NCBI RefSeq assembly: GCF_003614945.1
Contig: NZ_QYCZ01000001.1
Location: 576,001 to 640,000 of the forward strand
Reading direction: 5' to 3'
Origin: Bergeyella cardium
GTDB taxonomy: Bacteria; Bacteroidota; Bacteroidia; Flavobacteriales; Weeksellaceae
DNA: 64,000 nt
Within the stretch, counting starts at the first letter, position 1. Each line of letters opens with the position of its first letter. The notes below the pieces were generated by a model, which did no database searches, was not told the origin of the DNA, and saw only the letters and a program-made list of their open reading frames with translations. This document shows positions 34,883 to 43,573 of the stretch, one piece after another. The position numbers and the translations under genes were made by a program.

Positions 34883-35974
34883 TTACTTTAAAGTGTGGTT
34901 TCTAATAGTACAGCTGATGAACTGTATCCCTTCTTCGGTTTTAATGAAATTAAAATGGTCTTGATGGCTGAATTTCCCTTTTTCATAATAGGATATTATC
35001 AGGTTAAAAATAGGAAATCTGTTAATATCTCTTTCGCCGCAATTGTTGTAATGATGTTCAAATTCTTTTTCTATTTTTTCGGTAAGAGGGGTATAATCCG
35101 AAAGTTGATAGTCTTTTTTAGAAAAATAAGCCTTCAATTTCTCTGAAAGTATAGTATAGTTTTTTTCTATAAAATCTTTTGCAGGAGCAGAAATCCAGCC
35201 TTTTTCTTCATCCCAATAAACGATTTCTTTATAGGAATTTTTTAGAAGATATTCTTTGTTTAGATTTTTAATCAATTTTTCGATGAAGTTTTTAAAAAGT
35301 TTTTCATTGTCCACGAAAGAATAATATTTTCCATTTTTTCCTAAAACATTGATTCGGTTTTCGTCCTTAATTGGTTTTTCAATTACTTTTAAGGAATAGA
35401 TATCTAAACTTTTCGGCTCTGGAAAATCCTCAACGAGAATTTCATTTTTTGAATTGATTAAAACATTCTTGCCACCTACCCAGCTCCAATGGTTGCACCC
35501 GGAGTGCTCATTATGTTTTTCCCAATATTCTTTGTATGCCCCTTGTAGCGCGATGGTCATTCCATTTTTTACAGGGAATAAGTCGCTGTATTTGGCTGGA
35601 ATTACAATTTTGCCTTCGTGATTAAACATTCCGACTTTATCCGTTTTGGAATCGTGAAATCTAATGAATCCCTCACTTTCACAATCAAAAGTCATATCAA
35701 AGATATAAGTGCTGTCCTTTCCAAATGTCTTCCCATTTTTCAGCATATAATATACTCTTGAGAAATTTTCATCATCCATTAAGGCTATTATTTTATCAAA
35801 CTTACGAGCTGAAATAAGACCTCTGAATCTTGGTTTAATCATTACCTCACCTTTGGAATTTTTAAAGCCGATATCATCAGTATCTGGATTATAGAAAGCC
35901 GTCCAAATATCATTGTTCTGTGCAAATGTACAGACAGAGATAAAGGAGAGAATGCTTAATAATCTTATTTTCAT
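34883..35974 (-). CDS. WG-repeat-containing exported protein
   Basis: The 363-residue protein has a signal peptide (about residues 1-18, ending TFAQ) and at least two WG-type beta repeats of the form GxxxxxGexxIxPxY. These are IGFKNSKGEVMIKPRF (about residues 35-50) and VGMFNHEGKIVIPAKYSDLF (about 113-132). The C-terminal third has no recognisable domain. WG repeats are usually structural or binding modules on exported proteins, and no precise function can be given. It follows the hmuS terminator and precedes the membrane-protein gene by 5 bp. Confidence 0.75.
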   Translation of the reverse strand: MKIRLLSILSFISVCTFAQNNDIWTAFYNPDTDDIGFKNSKGEVMIKPRFRGLISARKFDKIIALMDDENFSRVYYMLKNGKTFGKDSTYIFDMTFDCESEGFIRFHDSKTDKVGMFNHEGKIVIPAKYSDLFPVKNGMTIALQGAYKEYWEKHNEHSGCNHWSWVGGKNVLINSKNEILVEDFPEPKSLDIYSLKVIEKPIKDENRINVLGKNGKYYSFVDNEKLFKNFIEKLIKNLNKEYLLKNSYKEIVYWDEEKGWISAPAKDFIEKNYTILSEKLKAYFSKKDYQLSDYTPLTEKIEKEFEHHYNNCGERDINRFPIFNLIISYYEKGKFSHQDHFNFIKTEEGIQFISCTIRNHTLK

Positions 35975-36008
35975 ACGGCTGCTTTTACTTTGATATTCTT
36001 AATAATAT

Positions 36009-36044
36009 AAAAGCAGTTTAGGATATTGAGATACCCTAAACTGC
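36009..36044 (-). terminator. intrinsic terminator after hmuS
   Basis: GCAGTTTAGG pairs with CCTAAACTGC (36013-36022 with 36035-36044). On the minus strand a T-rich tract (TTTTATATT) follows. It lies 10 bp after the hmuS stop and separates the haem genes from the WG-repeat gene. Confidence 0.7.
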
Positions 36045-36054
36045 GAATTAAAGA

Positions 36055-39000
36055 TTAGTCGGATTTTCTTTTTTTCTTGAAGTAGATGAGCAGAGCGATA
36101 AAGACAATTAAGATACCTCCACCGATGAAGAGCCCATTGAGAGAGACTTTTTCTTTTAATTGTTCTGTATTGTTCTCTTCTTTTTTCAGGACTTTTCCGT
36201 CTTTCACCTGTGTAGTACCGGACTTCATCTTTTCAAGAGATCCTTTGTATTCGGTTGCCTGTGCTTCTGGGAGCTTTTTAGCGATATAGTTCTGAAGTTT
36301 TACATTTTTTGCAGAGAAGTCAGAAGACTCGGCTCCATTTTCTTTCACAAGGTCGTTATGCATCATTGCCAGTTTAGCAATTTTTCCTGCATCGGCTTTC
36401 CACATACCTTTTCGTGTAGCTTCGAGCATTACGGCAGTTACGGTTTGCAGTGAAGCACTGTTCTTCTGATGGATGAAATCCTTTATACCGAGGTTATGCT
36501 TATCTTCTACATAGGTTTGGTAGAGCTCTTCCCACATTGCATCATCTACTACCTCTGGTCGTGTAGCTTCCCAGCCGAACATATTGGTTGCAATTTCTGC
36601 AATTTGTCCAGCGCTGGAGCTTTTTCCTTTCATCATTTCTTTGATGTATTTCGGATTGAAGATGGTTGCCTGTGCTTCTACACCTACGGCCTCTTTCAGC
36701 TCCTGCATTCTCATATTCTTATGGTTTCGGTAGTCTGCAAGGTAGGCATCGGGGTCTTTGCCTGTTACATCTTTAATAGCAGCATTCATCCCTCCCATAA
36801 ATTCAAATACATGGTCAAGGCTTAGCGCTCCCCAAGTGTTATTCTGTCTTGGCTGGATGAGTACATCGGTATTGCTCAGTGCAGCACGGAACATACCTTC
36901 TTCGTGCTGGCTCCATTCTTTTTCTGAGCCGTAGAGTGCTCCCATATTGTGGATGTAAGTTTTGGCAATATCTTGTGTAGATTCCCATTTATCACCAGAA
37001 AGCATCATCTCTTTTGTACCTGTATCGTATCTGCCTTGCTGCCCACCAAAGATTCTGTAGTTAGACATTTCTCTTGCGCGCTTAGGTGGTACTCCTGCTT
37101 TTACCAGTTGTTTTTCTATTTCTATTGTACCTGCACTTACTTGGTTATCAAATTCATCGTCTTTGGCATTAGCAGCCATTTCTACCGCTTTGGTAAGCAG
37201 GAAGAGGCGCGAAGCTGCTAAATCCCTGAACTGACCAGAGGTTTGAATTACCACATCTATCCTTGGTCTTCCCAATTCTTTGGAAGGAATGAGGCGTACA
37301 TCTACTACTCTACCAAAGGAATCTCTTACAGGCTCTACACCGAGCATATACAATGCTTGAGCGATAGATACCCCTTCGGTTTCTATAAATTCTGAGCTCC
37401 AGAAAGTATAAGCCACTTTTTTAGGATAAGCTCCTTTGTGTTTCTTTTTATATTCTTCTATGGTTGCTTTTGCCAGGGTCACTCCTCTATCCCAAGAGAG
37501 CTCACTCGGAGTCATTTCCGCATTTACGGAATACATATTTCTCCCCGTAGGTACGGCTCTTGGGTTGGCTACTAAATCTCCACCTGAAGAAGGCGGTGTA
37601 TAGCCACCATTAAGTGCATTGATAAAAGATTTGAATTCGATTTCAGGGCTTTCGAGAAGCGCTTTTTTATTATCTACAACAGCTTTCAGGGTTCTTTCTA
37701 TGTCGAGTACAGCTATTGCTTTTTCTTTTACTTCTTTTGGTATTTCAGGCTTTTTGGTTTCGGTTTTTGCTTCGCCTTTTTTTACCGTTCTTTTACCTCC
37801 TGGGTTGTAAGGCTCGAGTCTTTCTCCTCGTTTTACCTTTTCCATTAGTTTTTTAGCAACAAATTCAGGCATTCCTTCTGGGATTTTTCCTGCTTTCAGT
37901 TGTTTCTCTATATCGGAGAGTTCTGCAGAGCCTTTGCCTTTTTTCTCCATAGATTTTTTGAGGAAGAAAGGCATTTCCCTTTTTGGGGTGAGGATTTCTC
38001 TTGATTTTTCTATTTCAGAAACGGGAACTCCCGCTACTTGTGCTACTAATTCTGGGGTAACAGCCTTGCCTGCTAAGATTTGGTTAACTAAATTTTTCGC
38101 TGGGTTCAGGTAGTTTTCTGTGAAGAATACTTTCCTTTTCAGCTGTTGGTCGGTTACTTTTCCTCTTAGTTTGTCTAATGCCGCCACGGAATATGCCAGA
38201 GGGTCTGTGCTCATCGCCAGTACGGTGGACTGTATCTTGTCTGAAGAATAAGGCTCTCCCATTGTGTAGAACTGCCCGTTGATTTTCTCTGTCGCGATTT
38301 CCTCTGCGAAGTTTTCCAATTTATCGATTTCCTCTTCTGTATAAGGTTTTGTGAGTACGGAGTCTAATCTCAAACTTCTGTGGAAGCCCATTTTTACAGC
38401 ATCGGCTTTTATTTTAAGTGAGAGGTCTCTCTTGTGGTCTTCTTCTTTTGCTTTGTAATAGTAGTTGATTTTATCCATCAAGCTATTGAAAGCGGTTCGG
38501 GTATCACTCTCGGTAAATGCAGGGTTGAGGTAAGACACTAAACTCGCATAAGTACGGCGTTTAGCCATAATACTCTCTCCTACATTGGCAATGGTATAGT
38601 AGTAGAAGTGAGGTACGGCACCTATGCAGATATCTCCCCAATCATCTCCGTCGAGAGCCACCTGTTTATGTGGAGTAAATTCCAATGAACCGTGGGTTCC
38701 AAAGTGTATCATAGCATCTGCTTTGAAACCGTGCTGAGTCCAAAGATAAGTTCCGATATAAGCGTGAGGAGGGATTTCTTTAGCACCGTGAGCTACTTTG
38801 AACTGGTCATCCGAGCTAATACCCGCAGGAGGTTGAGGGAGGATCACTACATTTCCAAACTTCACCCTTGATACTGCGAGATAGTTCTTCCCATCTTTTG
38901 TTACGCCCATATAGGAGTAAGGAGCAGCACCATTTTTCTCCATTACTTTTTTGTAGAGGTCTTTGGAGAGAGCTCCTTTTAGCCATTTTTCGTACTGAGT

Positions 39001-40335
39001 AGTTTCTATCAGCTCTGGGTCTCCGTTTTTCACATATTCGTCAAATGCTCCTTGCGCACTAGAGAGGAAGATATTCCCTTTCAGGTTGAGGACTTTCTCA
39101 AACTCCTCTTCTGTAGCTGGGAGGTCATCTACGGTATAGCCTTCAGCTTTTAGCCTTTTCAGGAAGTTGTAGAGTGAGGCATTGGTCTCAAGTCCCTGTG
39201 CTACAAGAGGATTTTCTCCATAACCTTTGAAGTAGTAGATGGCTACCTTCTTCTCAGCGTTTTGTTTTTCTTTCAAGCGGAGATAGTTATTCACTACTTG
39301 TGTAAAGGTTTTAAGCCTTTCGGGCATTGCCTTAAACATATAGAAACCGTCTTTGCTTTTCTCTTGAGCTATGAGCGCATAAGGGTAAAGGGCACCGTCC
39401 AGCTCGGGCATTACAATGGTTTGCCCCATAAAGCCACCGAACATTCCCATTGGGTTTTTCTTCCATTCTTCTTCTAATTGAATGATGGATATCGGTGTAA
39501 AGAGTGGGATATTTTTCTCTTTTAGATATTCTACGGTAACCTCTGGATCCATCATCTGCACCCTTCCGTGTGGCATATAGATAACGGCATCTGGGTTTAT
39601 CTCTTTTAGAAAATCTATCCTCTTTCCAAAAGATGCGAAAGGATAAACATTAAGACCTGATTTTTCTAAGGATACGATAATACTGTCTATATGCTGCCGA
39701 TTCCCAGAAAATGGGTCGTGGATTCCCGTAATGAACGCCACTTTTGGCTTGCCTTCCTTATAGATTTTCTCTTTTTTAAGAAATGCTTCAAAGTCTTTTA
39801 ATGTAGGGAAGTGGTTGTCTTCTCCCAGATAGAAAAAGGCATCGCCTATACTCTTAGCGGGCTTTTCTGGAGCGGTAGCAAAGAGCTTTTTACCATTGAT
39901 TTTAGTGCGGACATATCTTGCAAAGTTCTGATAGTTCTTTTTATTGGCAGAGTTTAAGTATGCATCTACTTCCTCCAGCTGAGTTTCCGAGAGGCTCGTA
40001 ATATCATTCTCTGGTGAGGTTACGGAGATAAAGTGTGTAGGGACTTTCTCTGCAATTTTGAGGAAAGTTTCTCTCTGCTCATCATTAATTCTCAAACCCA
40101 TTCCCCAAGTGAGGACAAAGTCATAACCATCGAGTTTATCAATTTCCTCAAGAGGAACATCTACAAACTTGATGAAGCTGTCCGAATTGGAAAGGGCAAT
40201 GTTTGATACCTGATAGTTCGGGAAATTTACAAGAGCAATACGCGTAGGCGAAGCCCATTTGCTCCAAACGAACCAGCAGGCACTGAGTAAAACGGCAACA
40301 AAGACCGCTAACAGAATTTTCTTCTTGTTTTTCAT
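36055..40335 (-). CDS. hmuS: CobN/BchH-like membrane-anchored protein HmuS (haem locus chelatase homologue)
   Basis: The 1426-residue protein resembles the large subunit of cobalt and magnesium chelatases (CobN/BchH/ChlH). Unlike a cytoplasmic CobN it has an N-terminal membrane segment (about residues 7-23) and a C-terminal helix followed by KKKRKSD (about 1398-1426). This anchors a periplasmic body, as described for HmuS of Porphyromonas and Bacteroides. CobN-family segments include GTHGSLEFTPHKQVALDGDD, LPQPPAG, YTFWSSEFIETEGVSIAQALY and GRPRIDVVIQTSGQFRDLAASR. HmuS proteins have been proposed to run the chelatase reaction backwards, removing iron from haem. No ChlI/ChlD-type partners are nearby. 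It lies third in hmuY-hmuR-hmuS, with a tandem repeat in the 161-bp gap to hmuR. Confidence 0.88.
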   Translation of the reverse strand: MKNKKKILLAVFVAVLLSACWFVWSKWASPTRIALVNFPNYQVSNIALSNSDSFIKFVDVPLEEIDKLDGYDFVLTWGMGLRINDEQRETFLKIAEKVPTHFISVTSPENDITSLSETQLEEVDAYLNSANKKNYQNFARYVRTKINGKKLFATAPEKPAKSIGDAFFYLGEDNHFPTLKDFEAFLKKEKIYKEGKPKVAFITGIHDPFSGNRQHIDSIIVSLEKSGLNVYPFASFGKRIDFLKEINPDAVIYMPHGRVQMMDPEVTVEYLKEKNIPLFTPISIIQLEEEWKKNPMGMFGGFMGQTIVMPELDGALYPYALIAQEKSKDGFYMFKAMPERLKTFTQVVNNYLRLKEKQNAEKKVAIYYFKGYGENPLVAQGLETNASLYNFLKRLKAEGYTVDDLPATEEEFEKVLNLKGNIFLSSAQGAFDEYVKNGDPELIETTQYEKWLKGALSKDLYKKVMEKNGAAPYSYMGVTKDGKNYLAVSRVKFGNVVILPQPPAGISSDDQFKVAHGAKEIPPHAYIGTYLWTQHGFKADAMIHFGTHGSLEFTPHKQVALDGDDWGDICIGAVPHFYYYTIANVGESIMAKRRTYASLVSYLNPAFTESDTRTAFNSLMDKINYYYKAKEEDHKRDLSLKIKADAVKMGFHRSLRLDSVLTKPYTEEEIDKLENFAEEIATEKINGQFYTMGEPYSSDKIQSTVLAMSTDPLAYSVAALDKLRGKVTDQQLKRKVFFTENYLNPAKNLVNQILAGKAVTPELVAQVAGVPVSEIEKSREILTPKREMPFFLKKSMEKKGKGSAELSDIEKQLKAGKIPEGMPEFVAKKLMEKVKRGERLEPYNPGGKRTVKKGEAKTETKKPEIPKEVKEKAIAVLDIERTLKAVVDNKKALLESPEIEFKSFINALNGGYTPPSSGGDLVANPRAVPTGRNMYSVNAEMTPSELSWDRGVTLAKATIEEYKKKHKGAYPKKVAYTFWSSEFIETEGVSIAQALYMLGVEPVRDSFGRVVDVRLIPSKELGRPRIDVVIQTSGQFRDLAASRLFLLTKAVEMAANAKDDEFDNQVSAGTIEIEKQLVKAGVPPKRAREMSNYRIFGGQQGRYDTGTKEMMLSGDKWESTQDIAKTYIHNMGALYGSEKEWSQHEEGMFRAALSNTDVLIQPRQNNTWGALSLDHVFEFMGGMNAAIKDVTGKDPDAYLADYRNHKNMRMQELKEAVGVEAQATIFNPKYIKEMMKGKSSSAGQIAEIATNMFGWEATRPEVVDDAMWEELYQTYVEDKHNLGIKDFIHQKNSASLQTVTAVMLEATRKGMWKADAGKIAKLAMMHNDLVKENGAESSDFSAKNVKLQNYIAKKLPEAQATEYKGSLEKMKSGTTQVKDGKVLKKEENNTEQLKEKVSLNGLFIGGGILIVFIALLIYFKKKRKSD

Positions 40336-40420
40336 TATATATAAGTTTTTTATTTTAATAAATACTGTAGCATCTAAGGCTATCTCTCTCTATTTTTTCT
40401 TAATATCCATCTTGCAAATC

Positions 40421-40483
40421 TCCTCCACTTGTAGGACTGTTTCCTCCACTTGTAGGACTGTTTCCTCCACCTGTAGGACTGTT
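40421..40483. repeat. three tandem 21-bp copies between hmuR and hmuS
   Basis: Three head-to-tail 21-bp units (40421-40441, 40442-40462, 40463-40483) begin TCCTCCACTTGTAGG. The first two are identical and the third differs by one base (T to C); a partial fourth starts TCCTACG. They lie in the 161-bp gap between two genes of the haem operon. Confidence 0.9.
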
Positions 40484-40496
40484 TCCTACGCCTTGC

Positions 40497-42473
40497 CTAC
40501 AAGGTATCATCATTCTCTTTTTTCTTCATATTGAAGTTCCATCTTACCCCTAAATAATAGGTCCTTCCCGGGCTAATGGGTGAGTAGAAATCAGCAGTAG
40601 GTGTTTTATAATTAAACAAATTGCTAACGCCTGCTACTACCGAGAAGTTGAGCGGTAGCTGGGAGGAGAGCTTCAGCCACCAGAGGGAGTAGGGGCTGTA
40701 CCAGTAGGTTGTGATATTCCCAGCACTATCTTTCTCGGCAAAGGTACTGCCAGAGATGTACTTCCCGCTGATGAGTACATCAGGAATATAGAGCTTGTGA
40801 GCGCTGTATTCTGCCTTAAAGGTAAGGGTATGCGGGCGAATTTCTGTGATTCTCCTCTGTCCTATGCTGTAATAGGAGTAGGAAGTTCCAAACTTAAAGT
40901 GTTTGTTGGGTCTGTAGGTGGCAGAGACCTCTGAGCCGATGATGTCTGAGCGCCCACTGAAATTTACATATCGTATTGTGTCGTTATTCGCTGTCCATTT
41001 ATTGGAAATTTTATTCTTGATGCTCGAGTACTGAGTCATAAAAGTAAGATTCAGCTTCTTGTTGAGGTTAAAATCTACAGATACGGTGTAGTTATCGCTG
41101 GTTTCGGGTTTGAGGTTTTTATTGCCCATTATTTGGAAGCCTCCGCCCCAAGGGTGGAACCAGTTGGTGTAAAGCTCTTTCAGAGTAGGGGAGCGGAAGC
41201 CACCCGAATATCCTCCTCGCAGGGTCATCAGATTATCGAGCTTATACATTCCTGAGAGTCGGAAAGTGAAAAAGTTTTTGAAAAGGGAATGATGGTCGAG
41301 TCTGGCACCCGTTACAAGAGTAAATGAAGGGCTAAGCACCCAATCTTGCTGAGTAAAGAGAGTGTAGGTCTCGGCTTGTTTTTTCTCGGCACTTCCCGAG
41401 TCATTAAATCTAAAACTGAGAAGCCTGTCAGCCAAGACTTCACCACCTGCTACTAAGGTATGCTTACCAAAGAGAGTTTGGTTGTATTCTGCTGTGCTGC
41501 GAACAATCTGGTTTTCGTAATCTTTCTCTTTTTGTTTGAGGAGTCTGTAGTATTTGAATTTATCATACCTGTCAAAAGCTCCGCTGATGCTAAGGTTTTT
41601 ATCTTCTGTGAGTTTAAAATTGGCTTTGAGACCTCCTGTATAGTTATAGTACTTATCTCTTATTTTTTTACTGTCGTTATCTCCTCTATTTCTCTCGCTA
41701 TAATAGTAGCCAGGGGTAAGGGTGAGGTCTATTTTCGGACTGATATTAAACTGTAGCTTGGGATTGATGGCATAATTGGTAAAACCTGCTACATTTATCT
41801 CAGGGTATTTGGCTACGCCGCTGTTATCTATTACTGGTTCTGTCCCTCTTATGATATAGGGCTCTCTCATTTTGTAGAAAGAGGAAACGCTGAAACTTCC
41901 CCACTTTTGTTTTGTACCTGCGGAGAAGTTGATTTTATGGTTAATACTGGTATCATATAAATACCCAGCGGTGATGTCTAATGGGCTTTGAGAATTTTTG
42001 GTAATGATATTAATAACCCCACCAATAGCATTAGAGCCGTAAAGAGAGGAAGATGCCCCTTTTATGATTTCTATCCGCTCGATGTTATCAAGGTCTATTC
42101 TGTCGTAGTCTATGTTATCAAAGGTTTCACCAGCAAGCCTTTGCCCATCCACAAGGAATAGGATGTATTTTCCTCCGAAGCCCATCATATTGATATTGGG
42201 CATACCTCCGTCATAAGTAAAATTGATTCCAGAAAACTCATTCTCTAAGAAAGACTGAAAGTCTTTGGATTGAGACTTTTTTATTTCATCAGAGGTAATG
42301 ACTTGTACGGGTATAGGTACATCTTTTAGCTTTTTTAGAGAGCGAGTAGCGGTTACCACTACTTCCTGTATATCTTTTATACTATCTTTTTTTTTCTCGG
42401 TTTTCCTTTGCCCAAAGAGAGGAACACTGATGAGTACAATAACTAAGGCTGTTGAAATTTTTAATTTTAACAT
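40497..42473 (-). CDS. hmuR: TonB-dependent outer-membrane haem receptor HmuR
   Basis: This is a 658-residue outer-membrane receptor that would import haem with TonB energy. After a signal peptide (about residues 1-19, ending PLFGQ) come the TonB-box region and plug (EVVVTATRSLKKLKDVPIPVQVIT and IERIEIIKGASSSLYGSNAIGGVINIITK). The 22-strand barrel ends YYLGVRWNF. Within the barrel, GGFRSPTLKELY and GNKNLKPE sit where haem receptors carry FRAP and NPNL motifs. The open frame extends to 42521, but I choose the ATG at 42473 because it gives a proper signal peptide. It follows hmuY by 112 bp on the same strand. Confidence 0.9.
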   Translation of the reverse strand: MLKLKISTALVIVLISVPLFGQRKTEKKKDSIKDIQEVVVTATRSLKKLKDVPIPVQVITSDEIKKSQSKDFQSFLENEFSGINFTYDGGMPNINMMGFGGKYILFLVDGQRLAGETFDNIDYDRIDLDNIERIEIIKGASSSLYGSNAIGGVINIITKNSQSPLDITAGYLYDTSINHKINFSAGTKQKWGSFSVSSFYKMREPYIIRGTEPVIDNSGVAKYPEINVAGFTNYAINPKLQFNISPKIDLTLTPGYYYSERNRGDNDSKKIRDKYYNYTGGLKANFKLTEDKNLSISGAFDRYDKFKYYRLLKQKEKDYENQIVRSTAEYNQTLFGKHTLVAGGEVLADRLLSFRFNDSGSAEKKQAETYTLFTQQDWVLSPSFTLVTGARLDHHSLFKNFFTFRLSGMYKLDNLMTLRGGYSGGFRSPTLKELYTNWFHPWGGGFQIMGNKNLKPETSDNYTVSVDFNLNKKLNLTFMTQYSSIKNKISNKWTANNDTIRYVNFSGRSDIIGSEVSATYRPNKHFKFGTSYSYYSIGQRRITEIRPHTLTFKAEYSAHKLYIPDVLISGKYISGSTFAEKDSAGNITTYWYSPYSLWWLKLSSQLPLNFSVVAGVSNLFNYKTPTADFYSPISPGRTYYLGVRWNFNMKKKENDDTL

Positions 42474-42585
42474 TACTATTTCTATGGTAATTAGTGTTAA
42501 AAACCAAAATAGAATTACCATAATACTACAGTAACTCTATTTTAGATTAAAAGTTATTAAATGATGAGATTAACATTCCATTCTA

Positions 42586-43224
42586 TTAGAACTTACCATC
42601 GTTAGAAACTTGGTATGTAAACTTAGGATAACCACCCTGGTTTTTCTCATTAACATAATCTGTAACTTGAAGTTTTACAAATTTTTTACCATCAGCAGTT
42701 TTTACTACATAAACCCACTTATGTGTAATATAAGGTGTTTTACCTTGTTGTGCTAATGAAGGGTAAAAAGATGCAAAGCCATTTACTTGACCTTGATCAC
42801 CATTTCCGCCAGAGATTGCACTATTATAAGAAAGTTCCACAGTTTGTGGAGGGTAGCCTATTTCTACAGTCTCTTTTTTATCATCTGCTAAGAAACCTGA
42901 AGTAGGTGCTTGTTTCAATGCACTGAAATCTTTTCCATCGGTTTTAACAACACCTCCTTTCCCTTTTCCTGAAAAGCCACTATTTGTTTTAACATAAAGT
43001 CTTTGAAAAGCTATATCCCAATTAAGGTCATTATCCGGATCTGTTACTGTAACCTCAGTTCCTTTACTGAAAGAGAAATATTTCCAAACATTTTTTTTAC
43101 TAGCATCTAATGTTGCTTCTTTTGCACCTGTAGGGACAGGGGTTGGAAGTGGTAAATCTTCATCTCTACTGCAAGAAGTTAGTGTTAAAACTCCTAATAC
43201 TAAACTAAAAAATATCTTTTTCAT
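42586..43224 (-). CDS. hmuY: HmuY-family haem-binding lipoprotein (first copy)
   Basis: HmuY proteins are surface lipoproteins that capture haem and pass it to HmuR. The 212-residue product has a lipoprotein signal with lipobox LTSC (C18). A HmuY domain follows, with KYFSFSKGTEVTVTDPDNDLNWDIAFQRLYVKTNSG near the N-terminus and YPKFTYQVSNDGKF at the C-terminus. It is the first gene of hmuY-hmuR-hmuS. A TATTTTTG element and an upstream palindrome lie in its control region. A second copy at 50078 shares the WDIA.QR.Y.KTNSG and GGYP.F.Y..S.DGKF patterns. Confidence 0.9.
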   Translation of the reverse strand: MKKIFFSLVLGVLTLTSCSRDEDLPLPTPVPTGAKEATLDASKKNVWKYFSFSKGTEVTVTDPDNDLNWDIAFQRLYVKTNSGFSGKGKGGVVKTDGKDFSALKQAPTSGFLADDKKETVEIGYPPQTVELSYNSAISGGNGDQGQVNGFASFYPSLAQQGKTPYITHKWVYVVKTADGKKFVKLQVTDYVNEKNQGGYPKFTYQVSNDGKF

Positions 43225-43240
43225 TGTAAAAATTTTGAGG

Positions 43241-43248
43241 CAAAAATA
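43241..43248 (-). promoter_or_regulatory. -7 promoter element TATTTTTG for the hmuYRS operon
   Basis: TATTTTTG on the minus strand lies 16 nt before the hmuY ATG. Confidence 0.55.
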
Positions 43249-43279
43249 TGCTTTATTTGTAATGAATAAATATTTATTT

Positions 43280-43297
43280 ATATGATAAAAATCATAT
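43280..43297 (-). promoter_or_regulatory. perfect palindrome upstream of hmuY, candidate operator
   Basis: ATATGATAAAAATCATAT is a 7-4-7 inverted repeat lying 31-49 bp upstream of the -7 element, at or just upstream of the -33 region. Its TGATa/tATCA arms resemble Fur-type half sites, so iron or haem control is plausible, but the base composition is AT-rich and chance cannot be excluded. Confidence 0.45.
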
Positions 43298-43529
43298 TTT
43301 TTAATTTTAAAGCGCAGGCAAAGGTAAGATTTATTTATAGAATTATAACGCCTGATAGAGTATTTCTATTGATATTAATAATATTTTATCTGTGTGTTTA
43401 GATATTTAAACAGTAATTCGTTTGATTTAACTTTTTTCATTAATGTTTATAAAAGATGGCTTGTAGAGCAGCTTTCTGTAAAAAGAAAATTTATTTTAAA
43501 TCTATTGTTGCCCATTTATCACTTTTTTT
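43298..43529. other. AT-rich divergent intergenic region between hmuY and sucC
   Basis: The gap between the divergent hmuY and sucC starts is 349 bp. Apart from the two promoters and the palindrome it holds no open frame, repeat or RNA gene that I can recognise. Confidence 0.5.
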
Positions 43530-43537
43530 TAAATTTG
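43530..43537 (+). promoter_or_regulatory. -7 promoter element TAAATTTG for sucC, with TTG 19 bp upstream
   Basis: TAAATTTG matches TAnnTTTG. A TTG at 43508-43510 lies 19 bp before it, the normal spacing for the Bacteroidota -33 element. This is the most complete promoter in the window; it is 36 nt from the sucC ATG. Confidence 0.65.
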
Positions 43538-43573
43538 TGAGCACTTTCAAAAAGAAAATAAATATAGTATATT

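Noticed and set aside
40259-40534. Open frame with three SSTCRTV heptads over the 40.4 kb repeats
   Set aside because: It starts antisense inside hmuS and is open only because a 21-bp repeat without stops has been copied. No start signal supports it.
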